Source: Methyloversatilis thermotolerans (GTDB taxonomy: Bacteria > Pseudomonadota > Gammaproteobacteria > Burkholderiales > Rhodocyclaceae). From it: a DNA stretch of 64,000 nucleotides. The stretch is taken from NCBI RefSeq assembly GCF_000372885.1, contig NZ_KB889967.1:2476655-2540654 (forward strand). Reading direction: 5' to 3'. The notes beneath the pieces were generated by a model that saw nothing but the letters and a program-made list of their open reading frames with translations, did no database searches and was not told the origin of the DNA. Shown piece by piece: positions 54,089 to 64,000 of the stretch. How positions within the stretch are numbered: position 1 is the first letter of the stretch; each line of letters opens with the position of its first letter. The translations under genes and the position numbers were made by a program.

Positions 54089-55479
54089 TGGACAAGACTT
54101 CGCAGATCTGGCTCAAACGCATACGGTCCAGCAACAAGCCGGCCTACCTGCTGATCGCCGACCTCATCGCCGAGGACGTGCGCAGCGGCCGGCTGAGCCC
54201 GCGCGACCGGCTGCCGGCGCTGCGCGACCTGGCCGATTATCTGGAACTGAACTACACGACGGTGGCGCGCGGCTATGCCGAAGCGCGCAAGCGCGGACTG
54301 ATAGACACGCGCGCCGGCATGGGCACCTTCGTGCGCGGAGGCAGCCCGTCGATACGGCTGCGCGGCGGCAGTGCCGCCGAAATGACCATGAACCTGCCGC
54401 CGGAACCGGCCGACCCCGGCCTGCTCGCACATCTGCGCGAGAGCGCGGCGCACGTGATGACACAGTCGGACTGGCACGATCTGCTGCGTTACCAGGATTT
54501 CGGCGGCTCGCGCGAGGACCGCGCAGCCGGCGTGCAGTGGTTGCGGCGGCGCCTGCCGCTGTGCGCGGTCGAACGCGTGCTGGTGTGTCCCGGCATACAC
54601 AGCGCGCTCACCGCGCTGGTATCCATGCTGGCCCGCCCCGGCGAGCTCATCTGCGTCGAATCACTGACCTATCCCGGCATCAAGGCGATCGCCGCACAGC
54701 TCGGCGTGCAGTTGCACGCGCTGCCGCTGGACGAGGACGGACCGCTGGTCGACGCCTTCGAACACGCCTGCCGCACCCTGAAGCCTCGAGCGCTTTACTG
54801 CAACCCGACGCTGCTCAATCCGACCACCGGCACGGTGACGCGGGCGCGGCGCGAGGCGCTGGCCGACGTGGCGCTGCGCTACGCGATTCCCGTCATCGAG
54901 GACGATGCCTACGCCATGCTGCCGGAGGAAACGCCAGCACCGCTCGCCACGCTGGCGCCCGCCCTCACCTACTACATCGGCGGCCTGTCCAAGTGCTTCG
55001 GCGCCGGGCTGCGCGCCGCCTGGGTGCACACGCCCGGACCGCGGCAGGCGGAAAGGCTGGCGGGCGCACTGCGCGCCACCACGGTGATGGCTTCGCCGGT
55101 CACCAGCGCACTGGCCACACAGTGGATACAGGATGGCACGGCCGATCGCATGCTGGACGCGATACGCGCCGAATCGGCCGCGCGGCAGAAGCTCGCCGTG
55201 CATCATCTGGGTAGCCATGCACTGCGCGCCCACCCGCACGGCTTCCACCTTTGGCTGCCACTGGGCGCCGACTGGTCCATGGTGGATTTCGCATCCAATC
55301 TGCGCGACCAGGGTGTGGCGGTGGTCGCCGCCGCCGCATTCAGCACCGACGGCACTCCGCCCGACGCGGTGCGCGTCTGTCTGGGTGGCCCGATGTCGCG
55401 CGAGGACTGCGACATCGCGCTGCGCCTGATCGCCGACACGCTGGAACATCCGGTACATCCGCACGCCAACGTGATGTGA
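54088..55479 (+). CDS. MocR-type transcriptional regulator (GntR/aminotransferase)
   Basis: 463 residues: N-terminal GntR winged helix (ADLIAEDVRSGRLSPRDRLP; LELNYTTVARGYAEARKRG) and a fold-type I aminotransferase domain with the PLP-binding Lys302 (IGGLSKCFGAGLR). MocR proteins sense an amine- or PLP-derived ligand and control neighbouring genes. One-base overlap with the preceding gene makes it a likely local regulator of the nitrilase cluster or of the Pnap_2097 gene. Confidence 0.92.
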   Translation: MDKTSQIWLKRIRSSNKPAYLLIADLIAEDVRSGRLSPRDRLPALRDLADYLELNYTTVARGYAEARKRGLIDTRAGMGTFVRGGSPSIRLRGGSAAEMTMNLPPEPADPGLLAHLRESAAHVMTQSDWHDLLRYQDFGGSREDRAAGVQWLRRRLPLCAVERVLVCPGIHSALTALVSMLARPGELICVESLTYPGIKAIAAQLGVQLHALPLDEDGPLVDAFEHACRTLKPRALYCNPTLLNPTTGTVTRARREALADVALRYAIPVIEDDAYAMLPEETPAPLATLAPALTYYIGGLSKCFGAGLRAAWVHTPGPRQAERLAGALRATTVMASPVTSALATQWIQDGTADRMLDAIRAESAARQKLAVHHLGSHALRAHPHGFHLWLPLGADWSMVDFASNLRDQGVAVVAAAAFSTDGTPPDAVRVCLGGPMSREDCDIALRLIADTLEHPVHPHANVM

Positions 55480-55527
55480 GAGGGGCCGTGTCGCGTGGAG
55501 CGAAGCCGTGCAGCGCGCGGCAGGGCG

Positions 55528-56934
55528 TCACGGGAACAGGAAGCGGCTGCGCTCGCTCGCCCGCTCGTCCGGTCGCGCATGCGGCGCGACCGCGATGTCC
55601 AGCGGCTGCGCGCCGCGCAGCATGCCGTCGTCCGGGGCCGACACGGTGAGCCGCAGACTGGCCACGCTGTCGGCAGCGACGCGCAGGCGGTCATTGCCGA
55701 CAATGGTCGCCCCCGGCACGCCCTCGACCTGCGCGACATACTCGACCTCGTCGCGCGTCAGGTTGGCCACCTTGAGCACATAGGCATTCTCGATGCGGCC
55801 ATCGGCGGTTTCGCGCATCAGCACGCCACGGTCGCGCAGCACATCCAGCCGCACCTCGGGACGCGTCGCGATCTGCCATGCGCCAAGCGCGCCGAACAGC
55901 AGCAGCAATGCCGCATACAGCGCAACGCGCGGCCGCAATATTGCCGCTGTGCGCCCCGCCAGTTCGCGCTCCGATGCGTAGCGGATGAGTCCGCGCGCGC
56001 GGCCGACCTTGTCCATCACCGTGTCGCAGGCGTCGATGCACAGACCGCAGTTGATGCAGGCGTACTGGGTGCCGTCGCGGATGTCGATGCCGGTCGGACA
56101 GACCTGCACGCAGATCGTGCAGTCCACACAGTCGCCGGCGCCAGCGCCGGCACTGCGCGCATGCGCGCGCGGCTCGCCACGCCGGCTGTCATAGCCGACC
56201 TGGCGCGTGTGCGCGTCGGTCATCACGCCCTGGAAGCGCGCGTACGGGCACATGTGCTGACATACCGCCTCGCGCGCGAAGCCAGCCTGCACATAGGTGA
56301 AGCTGGCGTAGAAGATGAGCCAGAAGCCTTCCCACATGCCCATATTCCACGTGCCCAGACGCGGCAGCAGATCGCGTATCGGTGTGAAGTAGCCGACGAA
56401 GGTGATGGCGGTCCACGCCGCCAGCGCCCACCAGAGCGCGTGCTTGGCGCCCTTGAGCGCGATCTTGCGCGGTCGCCAGGGCGCCGCATCCAGCGCGCGC
56501 CGCGCCGCCGGCTTGCCTTCGATGCGCGCCTCGATCCAGGTGAACATCATGGTGTACACCGTCTGCGGACAGGCGAAGCCGCAGAACAGCCGCCCCGCCA
56601 GCGCCGTCACGAAGAACAGCGCCAGCGCGGCAACGATGAGCACGAAGGCGAACAGCAGCGCGTCCTGCGGCCACAGCACATGGTCGAACACATAGAGCCG
56701 TTCGTGCGGAATGTCCATCCACAGCGCCGGCCGCACCGTGTCGCCGTCGCGCCAGGTCAGCCACACGCCGCCGTAGAACACGAGCTGGGTAAGCCACACC
56801 ATGGCCCAGCGCAAGGTATTGAAGCGACCGCCCACCGCGCGCGCATGCACGCTGTCCGGCCGGGGATGGAAAGTGAGCGGCATGGCGCGAACCGCGCCCG
56901 TGGCGCCGCCCGTCAGCGTCGTATCGGTGCTCAT
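55528..56934 (-). CDS. ccoG: Cytochrome c oxidase accessory protein CcoG
   Basis: Polyferredoxin-like membrane protein of 468 residues involved in copper handling for cbb3 oxidase maturation. Several transmembrane segments, CGFACPQTVYTMMF, VCQHMCPYARFQ, and two ferredoxin clusters CVDCTICVQVCPTGID and CINCGLCIDACD (about residues 270-310), then a C-terminal Ig-like domain. Convergent with the MocR gene; no cbb3 subunit genes are in the window. Confidence 0.95.
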   Translation of the reverse strand: MSTDTTLTGGATGAVRAMPLTFHPRPDSVHARAVGGRFNTLRWAMVWLTQLVFYGGVWLTWRDGDTVRPALWMDIPHERLYVFDHVLWPQDALLFAFVLIVAALALFFVTALAGRLFCGFACPQTVYTMMFTWIEARIEGKPAARRALDAAPWRPRKIALKGAKHALWWALAAWTAITFVGYFTPIRDLLPRLGTWNMGMWEGFWLIFYASFTYVQAGFAREAVCQHMCPYARFQGVMTDAHTRQVGYDSRRGEPRAHARSAGAGAGDCVDCTICVQVCPTGIDIRDGTQYACINCGLCIDACDTVMDKVGRARGLIRYASERELAGRTAAILRPRVALYAALLLLFGALGAWQIATRPEVRLDVLRDRGVLMRETADGRIENAYVLKVANLTRDEVEYVAQVEGVPGATIVGNDRLRVAADSVASLRLTVSAPDDGMLRGAQPLDIAVAPHARPDERASERSRFLFP

Positions 56935-57084
56935 CTGCAGGCTCCGGAATGGGATGCCGGCAGTACACCTGCCACCCGAAAACAGGAACAGATTCAGCGC
57001 AATTGAATCATGACAGGCACAGATGGACCTTGCCGCACCGGTGCTCCACGGCCGGGCGCCTTTCCGGACGCCCGCGCACGGGTT

Positions 57085-58518
57085 TCATCGGGCGACGCCA
57101 TCGTCGCGCATGCCTTGCATCACCAGATCGGCCAGGTCGCGCACCGCATTCCGCCGCGCATCCGTATCCGGATGCCCGAAATTCAGCCGCACGAAATTCC
57201 GGAATTCCCTCTGCGCAGAAAACATGGGCCCGGGCGCGATGCTGATGCCCTGCGCGAGCGCCTGCCGGTGCAGTGCCAGCGTGTCGCAGCCTTCCGGCAG
57301 TTCCAGCCACAGGAAGTAGCCGCCTCCGGGTAGCGCGAGACGGGTATCCGGCGGAAAACAGGCTTCGATATCGGCGAGCAGCGCGGCAAGCCAGGTGCGC
57401 AGGGTGAGGCGCAGCGCGCGCAGATGGCGGTCGTAGCCGCCCTGCTTCAGATAGTCCGCCAATGCGTGCTGCTGGGCGACCGGGGTGGCAAGACTGAATG
57501 ACAGCTTCTGCCGGCGGATCGCGTCGGCGTAGCGGCCGGCGGCGACCCAGCCGATGCGGAAGCCGGGCGCCAGGCATTTCGAGAACGACGACACATGCAT
57601 GACGCGGCCGGCGCGGTCCAGCGCCTTGCTGCACAGAGGCGGCTGTTCGCCGTGGTGCAGTTCGGCGTAGACGTCGTCCTCGATCAGCGGCACATCGTGG
57701 CGCTCCAGCAATTCGATCAGCGTGCGGCGACTGTCGTCGGGCACGCAGGCGCCGGTGGGATTGGCATAATTCAGCATGAACAGGCAGGCGCGCACCGGAT
57801 GTCTGGCGAGCAGTTGTTCCAGCGCCGACAGGTTCACCCCGGTACGCGGATGGCTGGGCACTTCCACTACCTTGAGCCCCAGCCGCTCCGCGGCCTGCAG
57901 ACCGGCGTAGAAGGTAGGCGATTCGACCGCGATCAGGTCACCCGGACGGGTGACCGCCTGCAGGCACAGGTTGAGCGCCTCCATCGCGCCATGGGTGATG
58001 ATGATGTCGTCGGGCGACACCTGCGCCCCGAGCCCGAGGTAGCGCAGCGCGATGAGCCGGCGCAGCTCCGGGTGACCGGGCGGCAGATCGGTCAGCGTGT
58101 CCTGCGGCCGGGCGCGGCGCGCGGCGGCGGCCAGGCAACGGCCGAGCCGGTCGAGCGGAAACAGCGCCGGCGAAGGAAAGCTCGACCCCAGCGGCACCAC
58201 CGCCGGATCGCGCACGCTGTCCAGGATCTCGAAAATGAAGTCGCTCACCTGCAGCGCGCTGGAACGCCGTCCGGGTGCGGTCATGGCGGGCTCCGGCAGC
58301 GCATGCCCGAGGCGCGCCCGCACATAGAAGCCGGAACGCGGCCGCGCCTCGATCAGGCCCCGGCTTTCCAGCAGCGCATACGCCTGGGTGACTGTGATCG
58401 GCGCCACGCCGTGCGCCTGGCACACCTGCCGCACCGAAGGCAGGCGATCGCCCGGGCGCAGCACGCCGTCAGCGATCTGCCGCGCGGTGCGCTCGGCGAG
58501 GTCCTGGTAGAGGGTCAT
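57085..58518 (-). CDS. MocR-type transcriptional regulator (PdxR-like), second copy
   Basis: 477 residues: GntR winged helix (RTARQIADGVLRPGDRLPSV; HGVAPITVTQAYALLESRG) fused to an aminotransferase-like domain with PLP Lys314 (VSSFSKCLAPGFRIGW). It differs clearly from the first MocR protein at 54088 and is on the other strand. Its target is not evident; neighbours are ccoG and ssb. Confidence 0.93.
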   Translation of the reverse strand: MTLYQDLAERTARQIADGVLRPGDRLPSVRQVCQAHGVAPITVTQAYALLESRGLIEARPRSGFYVRARLGHALPEPAMTAPGRRSSALQVSDFIFEILDSVRDPAVVPLGSSFPSPALFPLDRLGRCLAAAARRARPQDTLTDLPPGHPELRRLIALRYLGLGAQVSPDDIIITHGAMEALNLCLQAVTRPGDLIAVESPTFYAGLQAAERLGLKVVEVPSHPRTGVNLSALEQLLARHPVRACLFMLNYANPTGACVPDDSRRTLIELLERHDVPLIEDDVYAELHHGEQPPLCSKALDRAGRVMHVSSFSKCLAPGFRIGWVAAGRYADAIRRQKLSFSLATPVAQQHALADYLKQGGYDRHLRALRLTLRTWLAALLADIEACFPPDTRLALPGGGYFLWLELPEGCDTLALHRQALAQGISIAPGPMFSAQREFRNFVRLNFGHPDTDARRNAVRDLADLVMQGMRDDGVAR

Positions 58519-58526
58519 GGCAAATG

Positions 58527-58550
58527 AAAACGGCGCCCCTGAGGGCGCCG
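58527..58550 (-). terminator. Rho-independent terminator after ssb
   Basis: On the minus strand CGGCGCCC-TCA-GGGGCGCCG followed by TTTT, about 20 bases beyond the ssb stop and just before the MocR start. Confidence 0.85.
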
Positions 58551-58568
58551 CTCGCTTTCCTGGCCCGC

Positions 58569-59105
58569 TCAGAACGGAATGTCGTCGTCCATGCCGCCGA
58601 AGCCACCACCCGTCGAAGCGGGCGGTGCCGACGGCGCGCTCTGCGGGCGGGTGGGCGCCTGGCGCGGAGCCGACTGGCGCGGCGGCGCGGACTGGTCGAA
58701 ATCGTCGCCGCCATATCCGCCACTGCCACCGCCACCACTGTAACCGCCGCCTTCGCCACCGCCGGACCCCTGCCGGCTGCCCAGCATCTGCATCTGGTCG
58801 GCGCGGATTTCCGTGGTGTAGCGGTCCTGTCCTTCCTTGTCCTGCCACTTGCGCGTGCGCAGCGAGCCCTCGACATACACCGGCGAGCCCTTGCGCAGAT
58901 ACTGGCCGGCGATTTCCGCCAGCCGGCCGTAGAAGCTGATGCGGTGCCACTCCGTCTGTTCCTTGCGCTCGCCGGTCTGCTTGTCCTTCCAGCTGTCGGT
59001 GGTGGCCACCGTGATATTGCAGATCGCGTCGCCATTCGGCGCGTAACGGGTTTCCGGATCGCGGCCCAGGTTGCCGACGATGATCACCTTGTTGACTGAA
59101 GCCAT
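58569..59105 (-). CDS. ssb: Single-stranded DNA-binding protein
   Basis: 178 residues: OB-fold ([20 protein letters not shown] to about residue 110), a Gly/Ser/Pro-rich linker, and the acidic partner-binding tail MDDDIPF. ATG 59105. The block ssb / MFS transporter / divergent uvrA is conserved in Betaproteobacteria. Confidence 0.98.
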   Translation of the reverse strand: MASVNKVIIVGNLGRDPETRYAPNGDAICNITVATTDSWKDKQTGERKEQTEWHRISFYGRLAEIAGQYLRKGSPVYVEGSLRTRKWQDKEGQDRYTTEIRADQMQMLGSRQGSGGGEGGGYSGGGGSGGYGGDDFDQSAPPRQSAPRQAPTRPQSAPSAPPASTGGGFGGMDDDIPF

Positions 59106-59190
59106 GGGTTCCTCCCGCAGATTGCTGTATTTCGAGATTGTAGCGGCGGAGCGCGCCGGGCAGGCGCATTCCATTATTCCATATGGATGA

Positions 59191-60561
59191 TCACGCTGTC
59201 GCTGCCGCATCCAGCAGCCGGCGCATGCCTTCTTCGTCCCACATTTCCAGATTGACCTTCAGGTAGGCCATGCGTCGGTCCTTCTCGACACTGGCTTCGC
59301 GCACGCCCGGCAGTTCGAGCAGGCGGTCGCGCAACCAGTCGAGGTCGACATGATCGCCTATTGCGTACTCGCGCAGTGCGACCACCGGCGGCGCCTGCAT
59401 GCTGCGCGCCCACAGCCACCAGACGACGGCCAGCGCCAGGCAGAACGCGAACACGCCGCCGGCGCCAAAGCGCAGCGCGATGGCCCCGCCTATCGCACTG
59501 CCGGTGGCCGCACCCATGGACTGCGCGGTGTTGAACACCCCGAGCGCCGCCCCCTTGGCCGCGGGCGGCGCGATGCGCGACACCAGCGACGGCAGCAGGG
59601 CTTCCAGCAGATTGAAGGCCGCGAAGAACACGAACAGGCCGCCCACAACCATCCACGCGCGGTCCGGCTGCAGCAGGAAAATGATCTGCGAGGCGATCAG
59701 GATGACGATGGAGGCCAGGAACAGCGGCTTCATGCGCGCACGCTTCTCGGCCCAGATGATGGCCGGCACCATGACGACGAAGCTGGCGAGCACGATGGGC
59801 AGATAGAGCGTCCAGTGGCGGCTGACCGGAATGTGCATCAGCTCGACCAGAGCCAGCGGCACGAGCAGGAACATGGCCATCTGCACCATGTGCACCGTGA
59901 ACATGCCGAAGTTCAAGCGCATGAGCTGGCCGTCGGCGATCACCCGGGCAAACGGCGTGGGTTGCACCGCCGGCGCGTGGTCCGGGTCCGGCACCACCTT
60001 GAGCAGCACCGGAATGGCCAGCAGCGCCAGCACGGCGATGAACAGGAACATGCCGTCCATGCCCACCCAGCCATACAGCGCCGGCGACAGCACCAGCGAA
60101 CCGGCGAAAACCAGGCCTATGGTGGAACCGATCATCGCCATCACCTTGGTGCGGTGCTGATCGCGCACCAGATCGGCGGCCAGCGCGGTCACCGCAGCCG
60201 AAATGGCGCCGGTACCCTGCAGCACGCGCGCGGCAATCATCCAGTGGATATCCGGCGCCCACATGGCCATCAGGCTGCCGGCCGCATACAGCAGCAGGCC
60301 GGACACGATGACCGGCTTGCGCCCGAAGCGGTCGGACGCGATCCCGAACGGAATCTGCATCACCGCCTGCGACAGGCCGAACACACCGAACGCCAGCCCG
60401 GCGAGGAAGATGTTGTCGCCACCCGGCAGCGTGCGCGCGAACACCGAAAACACCGGCAGCACCAGGAACAGGCCCAGCATGCGCAGGGCGAGTATGAAGG
60501 CAAGCGCAACGCCCGCACGCCGTTCGGCTGCGGTCATGCGGTCAGAGATCGGGGAAGTCAT
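59191..60561 (-). CDS. Major facilitator superfamily transporter
   Basis: 456 residues with 12 hydrophobic segments and the loop motif [21 protein letters not shown] soluble C-terminal stretch of about 60 residues ([20 protein letters not shown]) looks like a small ferredoxin-like/HMA-type domain fused to the transporter. Substrate unknown; located between ssb and uvrA. Confidence 0.93.
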   Translation of the reverse strand: MTSPISDRMTAAERRAGVALAFILALRMLGLFLVLPVFSVFARTLPGGDNIFLAGLAFGVFGLSQAVMQIPFGIASDRFGRKPVIVSGLLLYAAGSLMAMWAPDIHWMIAARVLQGTGAISAAVTALAADLVRDQHRTKVMAMIGSTIGLVFAGSLVLSPALYGWVGMDGMFLFIAVLALLAIPVLLKVVPDPDHAPAVQPTPFARVIADGQLMRLNFGMFTVHMVQMAMFLLVPLALVELMHIPVSRHWTLYLPIVLASFVVMVPAIIWAEKRARMKPLFLASIVILIASQIIFLLQPDRAWMVVGGLFVFFAAFNLLEALLPSLVSRIAPPAAKGAALGVFNTAQSMGAATGSAIGGAIALRFGAGGVFAFCLALAVVWWLWARSMQAPPVVALREYAIGDHVDLDWLRDRLLELPGVREASVEKDRRMAYLKVNLEMWDEEGMRRLLDAAATA

Positions 60562-60716
60562 GGCGGGACGGCGAAGGAACCGCCGGATTCTAGCAAAGCC
60601 GCAGCCACTGCCACGGCCTCTCGCTCATTGCCTCGTCGTCCCGGGCGGTGGCCAGCCCTCGCAATTCGCCCGGAAATGGGTTCTCATACCCGGTTTGCCC
60701 TGCCACCGGCCGGACC

Positions 60717-63557
<2,841 letters not shown>

Positions 63558-63719
63558 GCGGCCTTGTGCGCAAGCGGAGCCGGGGTTGGTGGTGCGGGCT
63601 TGCCCGCGATTGCAACCTTGAACGAAGCCGGCGGCCGGCATGCGCCGCATCGCGGCCAGAGGCCGCTCCCACAACAGTTCGCCCGAACCGGCATCGGAGC
63701 CGGGGTTTGGTGGGAGATT
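63558..63719. repeat. REP-like intergenic repeats between uvrA and the IS110 element
   Basis: Palindromes GCGGGCTTGCCCGC (63594-63607) and GCGGCCAGAGGCCGC (63652-63666), flanked by two near copies of GGAGCCGGGGTTGGTGG (63576-63592 and 63696-63713, the second with one added T). The pattern matches dispersed REP sequences with paired hairpins. Confidence 0.7.
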
Positions 63720-64000
63720 CTATGTTCGGCCGCAAGCGTTTTCGTGTTGTTTCGGGACATAGTCGGCCGCGTTCTTCATCACAGAGAAGGCAACGCGAGC
63801 GAGTTTTCTTGCCAGCGCAACCAGCGCCTGGGTGCGGCTGAATCCGCGCTGGAGCATGCGCTGGTAGAACGGCTGCCAGGTCGTGGATCTGCTGGCCGCC
63901 ATGGCGGCGTTGTAGAGCAGGCGGCGCATCTCCGAGTCCCCCTTCTTGCTCAGCGCACGGCGTCCGGTCTTCTTGCCCGAATCGCGCACGCTGACGTCCA
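63720..64000 (-). mobile_element. IS110-family transposase, C-terminal part (cut by window end)
   Basis: The C-terminal IS116/IS110/IS902 domain is read leftward from the window end: DVSVRDSGKKTGRRALSKKG, then EMRRLLYNAAMAASRST, WQPFYQRMLQRG and ALVALARKLARVAFSVMKN. The serine in MAASRST is the conserved region of the second catalytic part of DEDD/IS110 recombinases. The N-terminal half is outside the window; the stop at 63720 lies close to the REP-like repeats. Confidence 0.9.

Overview
The window is dominated by a complete-looking photosynthesis gene cluster (PGC) of a purple, aerobic-type phototrophic proteobacterium, with a Nit1C (nitrilase) gene cluster and a short housekeeping block on its right. 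High GC content, the LH1/RC operon order pufBALMC, and the ssb / MFS / uvrA block point to a Betaproteobacterium. The genus cannot be fixed from the sequence alone. The only Mg-protoporphyrin monomethyl ester cyclase present is the oxygen-dependent AcsF; no bchE is seen in the window.

Left arm, regulation and late bacteriochlorophyll steps (1-8701, all leftward): ppaA/aerR - ppsR - bchG - pucC-like - bchP - tspO - a PpsR paralogue that lacks the DNA-binding helix-turn-helix - bacteriophytochrome bphP (cut by the window start). This stretch carries three kinds of sensor input (B12/light, porphyrin/oxygen, red light) around one repressor family.

Central rightward arm (9092-23124): bchF-N-B-H-L-M - lhaA - puhA-B-C - acsF - puhE, tightly overlapping and preceded by a strong sigma70-type promoter with a PpsR-like operator. 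Facing it is a leftward superoperon crtE-crtF-bchC-X-Y-Z-pufB-A-L-M-C (34702-23987), followed by a CBS-domain gene. From the divergent crtE/crtD region, crtD-crtC run right, then a previously easy-to-miss 46-codon membrane ORF, bchO, and a leftward bchI-bchD-crtI-crtB operon. Together these encode bacteriochlorophyll a synthesis from protoporphyrin IX onward, spirilloxanthin-type carotenoid synthesis, the reaction centre with its tetraheme cytochrome, LH1, and assembly factors. No LH2 (puc) genes are present.

Four promoters in the PGC carry an 18-bp TGT-N12-ACA type palindrome or close variant placed over the -35 (bchG, bchC) or -10 (crtE, bchI), and bchF carries a near match over its -10. 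This is consistent with one PpsR regulon.

Right arm: a small unknown gene and an M48 peptidase separate the PGC from a Nit1C cluster (45916-53216: MSMEG_0572-like, nitrilase, radical SAM, GNAT, AIR-synthase-like, glycosyltransferase, MSMEG_0570-like, flavoprotein), preceded by a sigma54-like promoter and extended by a Pnap_2097-family gene and a MocR-type regulator. A 111-bp repeat pair lies inside this cluster. Then come ccoG, a second MocR regulator, ssb, an MFS transporter, uvrA, a REP-like region and the 3' end of an IS110-family transposase cut by the window end. No tRNA, rRNA or CRISPR array was recognised.
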